DNA of 64,000 bases, taken from positions 1 through 64,000 of the forward strand of contig NZ_BAHD01000034.1 of the NCBI RefSeq assembly GCF_000298215.1. Direction: 5' to 3'. The translations under genes and the position numbers were made by a program. The notes beneath the pieces are model-generated. The model saw only the letters and a program-made list of their open reading frames with translations, searched no databases and had not been told where the DNA came from. Of this stretch, positions 1 through 13,117 are shown in pieces. This DNA comes from Kineosphaera limosa NBRC 100340. GTDB lineage: Bacteria; Actinomycetota; Actinomycetes; Actinomycetales; Dermatophilaceae. The first letter of the stretch is position 1. Every line of letters starts with the position of its first letter.

Positions 1-121
1 ACTTCACCTGGGGGCACACGTCGGCACCCGGCAGTTAGAAGGCTGTTGATTGATCCGCTCGTCCACCTGACCCGTCAGCTGTTGGGCTGATTTTTGGTCT
101 CTGCGTCCGAACCGATCTCCC

Positions 122-150
122 ACTCTAGCAGGCCCTCTCGTCCTCCGCAA
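122..150 (-). promoter_or_regulatory. Promoter P2 of the leftward transcript (probably rrn)
   Basis: Reading the minus strand, a -35 box TTGCGG (145-150) is followed after exactly 17 bp by a -10 box TAGAGT (122-127). The spacing is ideal for the main vegetative sigma factor. It is the nearer of two tandem promoters to the left edge and no protein start follows it inside the window, as expected for a stable RNA operon. Confidence 0.6.
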
Positions 151-297
151 CTTGCCGGTCCTGGCGAGGACCTGGGTTACAGACGACATGCCTAGTGGAG
201 CCTGGTTGTCGTGGGATCCCGCCTCGGGACCGGCCTGCGTTCGGATCGCTGTGCGATCTTCTTGAGTCCGTTCCTCCCGTTCAGCGGGGCGAGAAGA

Positions 298-327
298 ACT
301 TTAGGCAGGCTCAGCCCGCGGAAGCAA
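298..327 (-). promoter_or_regulatory. Promoter P1 of the leftward transcript (probably rrn)
   Basis: On the minus strand a -35 box TTGCTT (322-327) is followed after 18 bp by a -10 box TAAAGT (298-303). It lies about 70 bp beyond the end of tyrS and about 175 bp upstream of P2, giving the tandem arrangement common for actinobacterial rRNA operons. Confidence 0.55.
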
Positions 328-397
328 ATCGGCTGGTCAGCGGCTTGCGCGCCCTCGGATCGTCAGTTGGCCGGCCGAGGAACAGTCGGGCGCGACC

Positions 398-1711
398 TCA
401 GCGACGGGCGGCGGCCAGGTTGCGCCGACCCCGCTTGAGGACTGCCGCGTGACCGTGCAGAAAGTCCTCCTCGGCCAGCACGTACTCGGGATCGGCGAGC
501 TTGACGTTGTTCAGCGACGCTCCGCCCTCCCCGATGGTCCGGCGCGCGGCGTTGCGCGAGTCCGCCAGGCCGATCGCCACGAGGGCGTCGGTGACCGAGG
601 TTCCGGGCGCCACGGTGGCGCCGTCCAACTCGCTCGTGGCGTCGGCGAAGGTCGCCGGGTCGATGCCGGCGAGGTCGCCCTTGCCGAACAACGCCGCCGA
701 GGCGGCCTGCACGGCGGCGGTCGCCTCCGCCCCGTGCACCAGGGTCGTGATGTCGCTAGCCAAGGCTCGTTGTGCCGTGCGGCGGAAGGGTTCGTCGGCC
801 ACCTGGCGCTCGAGGTCTTCGATCTCGTCGCGGGTGCGGTCGGTGAAGACCTTGAGCAGCTTGACCACCGAGGCGTCCTCGATGTTGAGGAAGTACTGGT
901 AGAAGGCGTACGGCGAGGTCATCTGCGGGGAGAGCCACACGCTGTTGCCCAGCGATTTGCCGAACTTCTCCCCCGAGGCGTCCGTCAGCAACGGCGTGGT
1001 CAGGGCGTGCACCGATGCCCCCTCGACCCGATGCACCAGGTCGACGCCGGCCGTCAGGTTGCCCCACTGGTCCTGCCCGCCGGTCTGCACCGTGCAGCCG
1101 TGCTCGCGGTACAGGTGCAGGAAGTCGAGCGCCTGCAGGATCTGGTAGCTGAACTCGGTGTAGGAGATGCCCTGGTCGGAGTTCAGCCGAGCGGCGACCG
1201 CGTCCTTCTTGACCATCTGGTTGACGCGGAAGTGCTTGCCGTAGTCGCGCAGGAAGTCCAACGCGCTGATCGGTGCCGTCCAGTCGAGGTTGTTGACGAA
1301 GATCGGCGGGTTCGACTCGTCGGCACCAAGGATCGCCTGCACCTGGGCGGCGATGCGCTCGACATCGCGGGCCGTGTCGTCTTTGGTCTTCAGCACCCGC
1401 TCACTGGAGGGCCGCGGATCGCCGATGAGGCCCGTGGAGCCCCCGACGAGGCCGATGATCCGATGCCCGGCGCGCTGCAGATGGCGCAGCACGATGAGCT
1501 GCACGAGGTTGCCGAAGTGCAGCGACGGGGCCGTGGGGTCGAAGCCGCAGTACACCGTGACCCGCCCGGACAGGGCCTGCCCCAACTCCTCGACGTCCGT
1601 GGTCTGGGCGACGAGTCCGCGCCACTGCAGTTCATCGAGGATCGTCGGGGCCCCAGTGCCGGGAGTGCTGTCGGCAGCGGGGCTGCCTACGCCCACGTCG
1701 GTTGTGCTCAC
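398..1711 (-). CDS. tyrS: Tyrosyl-tRNA synthetase
   Basis: Charges tRNA-Tyr with tyrosine in the cytoplasm. The 437-residue protein has the class I catalytic core with the HIGH-like motif HFGN (residues 65-68) and the KMSKS-like motif KFGKS (249-253), then a C-terminal S4 RNA-binding domain (about 370-437) ending in a basic tail. The reading frame stays open far upstream into the neighbouring glycosylase gene; I chose the GTG at 1711 because GAAGGGA lies about 11 bases before it and the family homology starts shortly after. It is the last gene of the arg-mpg-tyrS run and is followed by the putative rRNA promoters. Confidence 0.95.
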   Translation of the reverse strand: MSTTDVGVGSPAADSTPGTGAPTILDELQWRGLVAQTTDVEELGQALSGRVTVYCGFDPTAPSLHFGNLVQLIVLRHLQRAGHRIIGLVGGSTGLIGDPRPSSERVLKTKDDTARDVERIAAQVQAILGADESNPPIFVNNLDWTAPISALDFLRDYGKHFRVNQMVKKDAVAARLNSDQGISYTEFSYQILQALDFLHLYREHGCTVQTGGQDQWGNLTAGVDLVHRVEGASVHALTTPLLTDASGEKFGKSLGNSVWLSPQMTSPYAFYQYFLNIEDASVVKLLKVFTDRTRDEIEDLERQVADEPFRRTAQRALASDITTLVHGAEATAAVQAASAALFGKGDLAGIDPATFADATSELDGATVAPGTSVTDALVAIGLADSRNAARRTIGEGGASLNNVKLADPEYVLAEEDFLHGHAAVLKRGRRNLAAARR

Positions 1712-1802
1712 GGTCGGCCGGTCCCTTCGTGTCGGCCTGCCGCGCGGGCAGACCGGGTGAGTCGATGCTGATGTTCGGCATCCAGCCTGCCGCATGTGCT
1801 CC

Positions 1803-2507
1803 TCACGGCCTCGTCTGCCCCCGGCGCGTCGCGCCGCCGCCACCAGCACGGCCACTGAGGCCTCGGCGTTCACTACGCCGGACACCCGGGCGATAGACCG
1901 AGACCGTGGGCTCTCCGACCGACCAGAACCGCCACGGAAAGTCCTGCGCATCGCCGCCCGGGCCGGACACACCCACGCGGGGGCCGGTCGCCATCTCCTC
2001 CGGTGCTCGCTGCGCCGGAGCATGCACGGTCACCGGCCCGCCTCCGGTCACGAAGAGGCCGTTCTGCTCCCGGTCCAAGCCCAGCGCGGAGGCCAGCCGG
2101 GCGGGTCCGCGAGCGAGGTCGCGTTGCTTGGGGGCAGCCTTGCCCGGCCGCGTGCGCCGGTCCGTTGCCACCGATTGGCCGGCGATCACTTCGCCGGCGC
2201 GCATAAGCACCGCGCTGGCCCGCCCCGCCGGTCCGCACACGAGGTTCGCACAGAAATGCATGCCGTACGTGAAGTAGACGTACAGGCCCCCGGGCGGGCC
2301 GAACATCGCCTCCGTGCGCGGCGTCTGACCGCGAAAGGCGTGGGAGCCCGGATCGTCCGCGCCGTCGTACGCCTCCACCTCGGTGAGCCGAACAGCCACG
2401 GGACCGTGGGTGACGACGCAACCCAGCACCTCCGGGGCTACCTGCAGCACCGGGCGATCGAAGAACTCGGCCGTCAGGGGCGGCCCGAACTGCGCGCTCA
2501 TGTCCAC
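1803..2507 (-). CDS. mpg: DNA-3-methyladenine glycosylase (AAG/Mpg family)
   Basis: Removes alkylated purines such as 3-methyladenine from DNA, the first step of base excision repair. The 234-residue protein shows the AAG-fold segments TEVEAYDGADDPGSHAFRG, YFTYGMHFCANLV and a C-terminal PWRFW motif. The proposed active-site glutamate lies in TEVEAY. The GTG at 2507 is preferred over the ATG at 2501 because GGAG stands 6 bases before it. It sits between argH and tyrS on the same strand, an arrangement seen in other actinobacteria, and is probably co-transcribed with argH (38-bp gap). No sign of damage. Confidence 0.88.
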   Translation of the reverse strand: MDMSAQFGPPLTAEFFDRPVLQVAPEVLGCVVTHGPVAVRLTEVEAYDGADDPGSHAFRGQTPRTEAMFGPPGGLYVYFTYGMHFCANLVCGPAGRASAVLMRAGEVIAGQSVATDRRTRPGKAAPKQRDLARGPARLASALGLDREQNGLFVTGGGPVTVHAPAQRAPEEMATGPRVGVSGPGGDAQDFPWRFWSVGEPTVSVYRPGVRRSERRGLSGRAGGGGATRRGQTRP

Positions 2508-2545
2508 GCCGCTCTCCCTGCGGGCCACTCGCCGGGCCTGCGGCG

Positions 2546-4664
<2,119 letters not shown>

Positions 4665-4665
4665 G

Positions 4666-5919
4666 TCAGCCGGCCTCCCTCGACGGGGTCGCCGACCGGC
4701 TGGGCGGCTGAGGCTGGGCGGTCGGCGCCGCAGCGTCCAACAGGCCGGGTAGGGCGGCGACGAACTCGTCGGCGTGCCCCGGTTCCAGGAGCAGCGACGG
4801 GGCGAGCCGAATCGTGTCGGGGCGCACCGGATTGACGATGAATCCGGCCTCCTGGGCCAGAGCCGTAGCCTGGGAGGCCACGTCAGCGCGCAGCCCGATG
4901 CCGAGCAGCAGCCCGTGCCCCCGCACCCCGTCGATGAGGTCGTGACCCAGCCCCAGCACCCCGTCGCGCAGCTTGGCGCCGACCTGGTTCACGTGGTCGA
5001 GGACCCCGTCGCGCTCGATGAGCGTCAGCACGGCCAAGCCCGCGGCGCACGCGAGCGGATTACCGCCGAAGGTCGTGCCGTGCTGGCCGGCGGTCAGCAG
5101 GCCGGTCACCTGGGGGCCGTAGGTGACGAGCGCCCCGATGGGGAAGCCGCCGCCCAGGCCCTTGGCCAGCGTCATCGCGTCGGGCACGATGCCGGCGCGC
5201 TCGTGGGCGAACCAGACGCCGGTGCGCCCGATGCCGCTTTGGATCTCATCCACGATGAGCAACGCGCCGTGGTCGGTGGTCAGCGCGCGCGCCAACCGCA
5301 GGTACTCCGGGTCGGCGGGCAGCACCCCGGCCTCGCCCTGCACCGGCTCGACGACGAAGGCGCCGATCTGGTCGCCGTGCTCCGCGAACACCGCGCGCAG
5401 TGCGTCGGGGTCGTTGTACGGCACATGCGGCAACACGCCGGGCAGCAGCGGGTCGAACGGCTCGCGGTAGGCGGGTTTGTGAGTGAGGGCCAGCGCGCCC
5501 GTCGACCGGCCGTGGAAAGCTCCCGTGGTCGCCAACAATCCTGTGCGACCGGTGCGGCGGGCCAGCTTGATGGCCGCCTCGATCGCCTCTGTGCCGGAGT
5601 TGGTGAAGAACACGCCCGAGCCGGCCGGGGCCTGCGCCAGCCCCAGGATCCGTTCGGCCAGCTCGACCTGACCTGGGGTGGTGAAGAAGTTCGAGACGTG
5701 CATCAACTGGTGCGCCTGCGCGGCGACGGCCGCGGCGACCTGCGGATTCGCGTGTCCCAGGCTGTTGACGGCCAAGCCGCCGACGAGGTCGAGGTAGCGG
5801 CGGCCCTCGACATCCCAGACCAGATCGCCGGCGCCGCGCTCCAGCACCAGCTTGGGACGGCCGAAGACGCCCAGCAGCGAGTGTTCGTAGCGATCCAGCA
5901 GGGCCTGCGATCCGCTCAT
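4666..5919 (-). CDS. argD: Acetylornithine aminotransferase
   Basis: PLP enzyme converting N-acetylglutamate semialdehyde to N-acetylornithine, using glutamate as amino donor. The 417-residue class III aminotransferase shows NSGTEA (107-112), DEIQSG with the PLP-contacting aspartate (224-229) and the Schiff-base lysine in TLAKGLGGG (Lys253). Its ATG overlaps the argB stop (ATGA), so it is coupled within the arg operon. The C-terminal 20 residues are a low-complexity Pro/Gln/Ser tail. Some family members also act on succinyldiaminopimelate; the arg context favours the arginine role. Confidence 0.95.
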   Translation of the reverse strand: MSGSQALLDRYEHSLLGVFGRPKLVLERGAGDLVWDVEGRRYLDLVGGLAVNSLGHANPQVAAAVAAQAHQLMHVSNFFTTPGQVELAERILGLAQAPAGSGVFFTNSGTEAIEAAIKLARRTGRTGLLATTGAFHGRSTGALALTHKPAYREPFDPLLPGVLPHVPYNDPDALRAVFAEHGDQIGAFVVEPVQGEAGVLPADPEYLRLARALTTDHGALLIVDEIQSGIGRTGVWFAHERAGIVPDAMTLAKGLGGGFPIGALVTYGPQVTGLLTAGQHGTTFGGNPLACAAGLAVLTLIERDGVLDHVNQVGAKLRDGVLGLGHDLIDGVRGHGLLLGIGLRADVASQATALAQEAGFIVNPVRPDTIRLAPSLLLEPGHADEFVAALPGLLDAAAPTAQPQPPSRSATPSREAG

Positions 5920-6872
5920 GAGTGGCCTCCTTGCACGTCGGGCTGGGTGTCGGAGCCGGATTCGGCGGGCCCGTCGGGGAGCACCATCGTGCCGATTCCG
6001 GAGTCCGTGAAGACCTCCAGCAGCACCGCATGAGCCACCCGACCGTCGATGACGTGCGCCTGGCCGACGCCGGAGTCGACGGCGCGGATGCAGGCCTCCA
6101 GCTTGGGGGCCATCCCGGCGTCGATCGTGGCGAGCATGCCGCGGGCCTGAGCGACCGGCAGCTTGGAGAGCAGGGAGTCGCGGTCGGGCCAGTTCGCGTA
6201 GATGCCCTCGACGTCGGTGAGCATGACGAGTTTGCGCGCGTCCAGCGCCGCCGCCAACGCGGCCGCCGCGGTGTCGGCATTGACGTTGAGCACGGCGGTG
6301 TCGTCGTCGAGGTCGCGGGCGATCGTGGAGACGACCGGCACCCGTCCGGCGTCGAGCAGGTCGTGGATGGCGGAGGGGTCGACTCGCTCGACGTCGCCGA
6401 CCAGGCCCAGGTCGACCGGGGTGCCGTCGACGAGCGTCCCGCGGCGGCGGGCGCCGAACAGGTGCGCGTCCTCACCGGAGAGGCCGACCGCAATCGGGCC
6501 GTGCCGATTCAGCAGGCCGACGAGCTCGCGACCCACCTGGCCCACGAGCACCATCCGGACGACGTCCATCGCCTCCGGCGTCGTGACCCGCAGGCCGCCG
6601 CGAAACTCGCTGTGGATGCCGAGCCGCGTCAGCATCGAGCCGATCTGCGGTCCGCCCCCGTGTACGACCACCGGGCGCAGTCCCGCGTACCGCAGGAAGG
6701 CGATGTCCTGCGCGAACGCCTCCTTCAGGTCCTGCCGCACCATCGCGTTGCCGCCGTACTTGAGCACCACGATCGCGCCGCGGAACCGCTCCAGCCAGGG
6801 CAGCGCCTCGACGAGGGTGGCCGCCTTGTCGGCGGCCGCCTGCTGGCTCGTCCCGGTCGTCGCAGAACTCAT
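5916..6872 (-). CDS. argB: Acetylglutamate kinase
   Basis: Phosphorylates N-acetylglutamate with ATP, the usual control point of arginine synthesis. The 318-residue amino-acid kinase has the N-terminal KYGGNA nucleotide/substrate motif (38-43), VHGGGPQI and the C-terminal segment HVIDGRV. An N-terminal helix of about 30 residues precedes the kinase fold, the feature that in arginine-sensitive family members builds the feedback-inhibited hexamer, so feedback control is likely. I chose the ATG at 6872 because GAGGG stands 9 bases upstream; another ATG at 6881 lies directly against that site. It overlaps argD by ATGA. Confidence 0.95.
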   Translation of the reverse strand: MSSATTGTSQQAAADKAATLVEALPWLERFRGAIVVLKYGGNAMVRQDLKEAFAQDIAFLRYAGLRPVVVHGGGPQIGSMLTRLGIHSEFRGGLRVTTPEAMDVVRMVLVGQVGRELVGLLNRHGPIAVGLSGEDAHLFGARRRGTLVDGTPVDLGLVGDVERVDPSAIHDLLDAGRVPVVSTIARDLDDDTAVLNVNADTAAAALAAALDARKLVMLTDVEGIYANWPDRDSLLSKLPVAQARGMLATIDAGMAPKLEACIRAVDSGVGQAHVIDGRVAHAVLLEVFTDSGIGTMVLPDGPAESGSDTQPDVQGGHS

Positions 6873-6886
6873 GTCACTCATCCCTC

Positions 6887-8034
6887 TCAGGTGCTGTAGG
6901 CGGAGTTCTCGTGGACGTAGTCGTGGGTCAGGTCGTTGGTCCACACCGTCGCCGCCTCCGACCCGGCATGCAGCTCGACGAGCACGTGCACGGTGCGGCC
7001 GGACAGGTCGACGCCGGAGCGGTCGTCCCCGACTCCCATCGCGCGGCAGACCTGCACGCCGTTGATCGAGACGTCCAGGGTGCGCGGGTCGAACGCGGCG
7101 TCGGTCGTGCCGACGGCGGCCAGGATTCGGCCCCAGTTGGGGTCGCCACCGAAGACCGCGCACTTGAAGAGGTTGTTGCGGGCCACGGCGCGGCCCACGC
7201 TCAGGGCATCGTCCTCGGTGGCAGCCCCGACGACCTCGATCGTGATGTCGTGGTGCGAGCCCTCGGCGTCGGCCAGCAGCTGCATCGCCAGATCGCGGCA
7301 GGCGCGGGTCAGTGCGTCGGTGAACTGCGCCTCGTCGACCTGCGCCGAGGCAGCCCCGGAGGACAGCAGCGCGACGGTGTCGTTGGTCGACATGCAGCCG
7401 TCGGAGTCGAGGCGGTCGAAGGAGAGGCGGCAGGCCTCGCGCAGGGCCCGCTCCAACTCCGGCGCCGTCAGGGCCGCGTCGGTCGTCAGCACGACGAGCA
7501 TCGTGGCCAGCGAGGGAGCGAGCATGCCCGCGCCCTTGGCCATCCCGCCGATGCACCACCCGTCGCCCTCGACGAGCACCTCTTTGGCGACGGTGTCGGT
7601 CGTCATGATGGCGGTCGCCGCGTCGGGCCCGCCCGTGTCGGACAGTGCCGCGACGGCGGCGTCGACACCGCCCAGGAGGACCGGCATGTCGAGGCGTTCG
7701 CCGATGAGACCCGTGGAGCAGACGAGCACGTCACCGGAGGAGACGCCCAAGGCACCCGCGACGTGTTCGGCCGTGGCGTGGGTGTCTGCGAACCCCTCCG
7801 GCCCGGTGCAGGCGTTCGCGCCGCCGGAGTTCAGGATCACCGCATCGAGACGCCCATCGGCAACCGCCACCCGACTCCAGGTGACCGGCGCTGCCTCCAC
7901 TCGGTTGGCGGTGAAGACCGCGGCCGCGGCGTGACTCGGGCCGTCGTTGACGACGAGCGCGACGTCGGGGCGGCCGCTGGCCTTGAGCCCGGCGGTGACG
8001 CCGGCCGCACGGAAACCTGTGGGAGTGGTGACGC

Positions 8035-8038
<4 letters not shown>
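6887..8038 (-). CDS. argJ: Bifunctional ornithine acetyltransferase / N-acetylglutamate synthase
   Basis: Recycles the acetyl group from acetylornithine to glutamate and may also use acetyl-CoA. The 383-residue precursor contains the autoproteolysis site in [15 protein letters not shown], where cleavage between Ala178 and Thr179 yields the alpha and beta chains and exposes the catalytic threonine; the upstream STG motif (oxyanion hole) is also present. The GTG start at 8038 has AGGAG 6 bases upstream and overlaps the stop of the ACT-domain gene (GTGA). ArgJ makes the pathway cyclic, so no argE is required and none is present. Confidence 0.95.
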
Positions 8039-9689
<1,651 letters not shown>

Positions 9690-10466
9690 CTACGCGATGG
9701 GGTCGTCTGCGCCCCAGCCGATGAGTCCGACGGTGCGGGCCTGCTCAGCCAGACCCGCGGTGGCCCGGTTGTGCAGACTCTGCGGCGTGTCCGCACCGGC
9801 CCGCACCATCCGCCCGGACCACGCGTCGAGTCGCCCGTCTGCCAGGGCGAGCGCCAGCTCGACGACCTGCGCCGGATCCGTCCAGTCCGTGCGCTGGCGG
9901 TGCACCGGCATCGACTCGGTCATGTCGGTGCGCACGACGCCCGGCGCGAGGTCGAAGGCGTAGACCCCCCGACCGGAGCCGGAGGCGTGGGTCGAACCGG
10001 TGATGCGGCCGAGCGCACTCTTGCCGACGTGGTAGGCGGAGGCGACCTCGCCAGGCCTGGTGCCGGCCCCGGAGTTCAGGTTGATGATGCGACCGGATCC
10101 GGCGGCGAGCATGCCGGGCAGCACCATCCGCGTCAGCAGGTAGGGGCCGCGCACGTTGACCTCGACGGCGTCCCACCACTGCGCCGGATCGGACTCCTCG
10201 ATCGGCACCTCGTCGTCGACCACCCCGGCGTTGTTGACGAGCACGTCGATGCGGCCCGCCTCATCGAGCACCTGGGCGATCCAGTCGTGCACGGCGCGCT
10301 CGTCGGTGACGTCGACGGCAGCGAGCTGCAGGTCGCCGAGCGTGCCGCCGGAGCGAGAACAACCGAACACGCGGTAGCCGGCGTCGGCGAAGCCGCGGGC
10401 CAGGTGCGCCCCGATGCCGCGCGCGGCGCCGGTGATCACGACGACGGGAGACTCACTCACGACCAT
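9690..10466 (-). CDS. SDR family NAD(P)-dependent oxidoreductase
   Basis: Classical short-chain dehydrogenase/reductase of 258 residues; substrate unknown. The cofactor motif TGAARGIG (12-19), the structural NNAG (78-81), the catalytic serine in LNSGAG (Ser132) and YHVGK (Tyr145, Lys149) are all present, so it should be active. The ATG at 10466 overlaps the pheT stop (TGATG), so it is probably translated by coupling from pheT; a GTG one codon upstream is the alternative start. It stands between pheT and the argC promoter and belongs functionally to neither. Confidence 0.85.
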   Translation of the reverse strand: MVVSESPVVVITGAARGIGAHLARGFADAGYRVFGCSRSGGTLGDLQLAAVDVTDERAVHDWIAQVLDEAGRIDVLVNNAGVVDDEVPIEESDPAQWWDAVEVNVRGPYLLTRMVLPGMLAAGSGRIINLNSGAGTRPGEVASAYHVGKSALGRITGSTHASGSGRGVYAFDLAPGVVRTDMTESMPVHRQRTDWTDPAQVVELALALADGRLDAWSGRMVRAGADTPQSLHNRATAGLAEQARTVGLIGWGADDPIA

Positions 10467-13117
10467 CACCCACGCTGGATCGCTCCTGTCGCCGCGTTCG
10501 CCCGCGCGACGGCCGCGTCCCGCAGTTCACTGACCTGGGCCGTCGTCATCGTCTTATCCCGCGGCCGGAACGTCATTCGGTACGCCAGCGACTTCCTACC
10601 CTCGCCGAGCTGCTCCCCGCGGAAGACGTCGAAGAGTCGCAAGGACTCCAGCGCCTCACCCGCACCGGCCCGCAGGGCGTCGCGGACGTCGGCGGCAGGC
10701 ACCGACTCGTCGACGACGAGCGCGACGTCGGAGTGGGCCACCGGCAGCGTCGAGAGCGTCTGCACCTGCACCGGGTCGCCCGCGGCGGCGATGATCGCGT
10801 CGAGGTCGAGCTCGGCCGCACACGTGCGGGCCGGCAGGTCGAACGCAGCGCACACCTTGGGGTGCACCTCGCCGGCGTGCCCCACGAGCGTGCCGTCGGG
10901 CAGGCTCAGCGCCGCACACCGACCCGGGTGGAACGGCGAGTGCGCGTCCGCGGCCACCACGAGCTCGACACCGAGCGCGCGGGCCAATTCCGTGGCCGCG
11001 CCGATGGCGTCGGTAGCGTCGAAGGGGCGGCCGGCTCCCCAGGGGCCGGCGGGGTCGGCGTCGCCGCTCAGAGCGATCGCCAGGTGTCGCGGCTGTCGTG
11101 GCACGGCCGCGGTGATCGCCGCCAGGGTCGCCTCGTCCGGCAGCTGGCCCACCGGCGGGATCGGCGCCTTGGCAACCCCCTCGGCCGACACCGCCTGCGG
11201 GCGTACGACCAGCCCGTGCTCGAACACGGCGACGTCGCGGGCACCGCGGTTGACGTTGAGTCGCAGCGTCGCCAGCAGCGTGTCGAGAATGTTGGTGCGC
11301 AGCAGCGGCTGTTCGTCCGACAGCGGGTTGGCCAGGCGCACCGCGGTGCGCCGCTGGTCCTGCGCCGAGTGCCCGAGCTTGTCGAAGACCTCGGCACCGA
11401 CGAACGGATACGACCAGACCTCGGTCAACCCCAGCCCCGCCAGCACCGCACCGGCCAGGCGCAGCGCGCGCTGGGCGCGGGTCAGGCCGCGGCCGGCGGG
11501 CGCGATCGGCAGCACCGAGGGGATGCGGTCGTAGCCGCGGATGCGGGCGACCTCCTCGACGAGGTCGGGGCCGTTGGCCAGGTCGGGACGCCATGACGGC
11601 GGCTGCACCTGCACCCGGCCGAAGTCCGCCGGGCGCCGATCGACCTCTGTGGCCTCTGCGACCTCGGTGACCTCGCAGCCGAGGTCGCGCAGCGTGGCGA
11701 CGACGGCCTCGTGATCGAGACCGTCGGGCACCTGGCCGCCGGTCGCCTCCGGCGGCTGCACGAGCCGCCAGGCCAGGGCGGTGTCGAAGGCGAACCCGTC
11801 GCGCTCGACGCGCTCGTCGACGTCGGTGACGCCGGGGTCGATGGTGCCGCCGCCGAGGTCGGCCAGCAGCTGCGCGGCGAGTTGCGCGACCTTGGCCGTC
11901 ATCGCCGGGTCGACGCCGCGCTCGAAGCGCTTGCTCGCCTCGGTGCTCAGCTTGTGCCGCCGCGAGCTACGGGCCACGGTGATCGGGTCGAAGTGGGCGG
12001 CCTCGATGAGCACATTGCTCGTCGTGGGGCCGACCTCGCTGGTCTCCCCGCCCATGACGCCGGCGATGGCCAGCGGCAGGTCGCCACCGTCAGTGATGAG
12101 CAGGTCCTGCGGGTGCAGGGTGCGGGTCACGTCGTCGAGGGTCTTGAGCGTCTCCCCCGGTCGCGCGCGGCGCACCTCGATCGCCCCGGAGAGGGTGTCG
12201 AGGTCGAAGGCGTGCAGCGGCTGCCCGGTGAGCATCATGAGGTAGTTCGTGATGTCGACGGCGAGGCTGATCGGGCGCATGCCGACCTGGGTCAGCCGGG
12301 TCGTCATCCACGACGGGCTGGCGGCCTGGGTGTCGACGTCGCGCACGATCCGTGCGACATATCGGTCACAGCCGACGTTGCCGTTCGAACCATGGATGGG
12401 GGCGTCGTCGATCAGCCGCACTTCGAAGCCTGCGTCGTTGGCGGCCGGCGGCTGCACCTGCTCCCCGACGGGGTCGCGGAACGAGGCGGTGGCGCCGGTG
12501 GCCAGCGCCAGATCGCGGGCGATCCCGCGCAGCGAGAACGCGTACCCGCGGTCGGGGGTGACGTTGACCTCGACGACCTCGTCGGCCAGCCCGAGCAGCT
12601 CGATGGCGTCCTGGCCCGGCTGCAGCCGCGCGACGACCTCCGGGGAGTCCGCGAAGTACTCGGTCAGCACGATGATCCCGTCGTGGTCCTCGCCCAGGCC
12701 CAGCTCGGCGGCCGAGCAGATCATGCCGTTGCTCATGTGGCCGTACGTCTTGCGGGCGGAGATCGCGAAGCCGCCGGGCAGGGTCGCTCCGGGGAGCACG
12801 ACGACGACGAGGTCGCCGGGGCCGAAGTTGTGGGCGCCGCAGACGATCTCCTGGGTCACCGACTCGTCGCCGCCGGCGGCGGCGCGCTGGCCGTGGTTGC
12901 CGACGTCGACGTGGCAGAAGTGGATCGTCTTGCCGTTCTTCTGCGGCTCGTCGGTCTTGTCGAGGACGCGGCCGACGACGAGCGGACCGACGATGTCGCC
13001 CCCGTGCAGCCCCTCCTCCTCCAGCCCGACCTTGACGAGGTCGGCGGCGATGTCGACGCCGGTCTTGGCCGGGTCGACGTCCACCAGTTCACGCAGCCAC
13101 GAGACCGGGGCCCGCAT
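10466..13117 (-). CDS. pheT: Phenylalanyl-tRNA synthetase beta subunit
   Basis: The large subunit of the alpha2-beta2 enzyme that charges tRNA-Phe. The 883-residue protein shows the N-terminal tRNA-binding OB fold (about 40-150; GLEEEGLH start and CGAHNFGPGDLV), the B3/B4 editing region in the middle (about 220-400), the B5 domain (about 410-500), a catalytic-like core with RGYDRIPS, and the C-terminal anticodon-binding ferredoxin-fold domain (about 790-883; LSTLPVAHSDVALVVDE). The ATG overlaps the pheS stop by one base (TGATG), ensuring coupled synthesis of the two subunits. Confidence 0.97.
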   Translation of the reverse strand: MRAPVSWLRELVDVDPAKTGVDIAADLVKVGLEEEGLHGGDIVGPLVVGRVLDKTDEPQKNGKTIHFCHVDVGNHGQRAAAGGDESVTQEIVCGAHNFGPGDLVVVVLPGATLPGGFAISARKTYGHMSNGMICSAAELGLGEDHDGIIVLTEYFADSPEVVARLQPGQDAIELLGLADEVVEVNVTPDRGYAFSLRGIARDLALATGATASFRDPVGEQVQPPAANDAGFEVRLIDDAPIHGSNGNVGCDRYVARIVRDVDTQAASPSWMTTRLTQVGMRPISLAVDITNYLMMLTGQPLHAFDLDTLSGAIEVRRARPGETLKTLDDVTRTLHPQDLLITDGGDLPLAIAGVMGGETSEVGPTTSNVLIEAAHFDPITVARSSRRHKLSTEASKRFERGVDPAMTAKVAQLAAQLLADLGGGTIDPGVTDVDERVERDGFAFDTALAWRLVQPPEATGGQVPDGLDHEAVVATLRDLGCEVTEVAEATEVDRRPADFGRVQVQPPSWRPDLANGPDLVEEVARIRGYDRIPSVLPIAPAGRGLTRAQRALRLAGAVLAGLGLTEVWSYPFVGAEVFDKLGHSAQDQRRTAVRLANPLSDEQPLLRTNILDTLLATLRLNVNRGARDVAVFEHGLVVRPQAVSAEGVAKAPIPPVGQLPDEATLAAITAAVPRQPRHLAIALSGDADPAGPWGAGRPFDATDAIGAATELARALGVELVVAADAHSPFHPGRCAALSLPDGTLVGHAGEVHPKVCAAFDLPARTCAAELDLDAIIAAAGDPVQVQTLSTLPVAHSDVALVVDESVPAADVRDALRAGAGEALESLRLFDVFRGEQLGEGRKSLAYRMTFRPRDKTMTTAQVSELRDAAVARANAATGAIQRG

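Larger units (their letters stand above)
1..397 (-). other. Non-coding promoter and leader region, probably of an rRNA operon
   Basis: No convincing gene is visible between the end of tyrS and the left edge. The minus strand instead carries two promoter-like hexamer pairs (listed separately) that fire leftwards out of the window, followed by a leader with short AT-rich patches. Two tandem strong promoters and a long non-coding leader directly downstream of tyrS suggest that a 16S rRNA gene begins just outside the window. The rRNA gene itself is not visible, so this identity is inference. Confidence 0.5.

Noticed and set aside
1-189. A 61-codon minus-strand frame at the left edge
   Set aside because: It runs through the two promoter boxes of the putative rRNA operon and has no motif; a stable-RNA leader explains the region better.
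4774-6033. Plus-strand open frame opposite argD
   Set aside because: Composition is Gln/Arg/Gly-rich as expected of an antisense shadow; argD is complete on the other strand.
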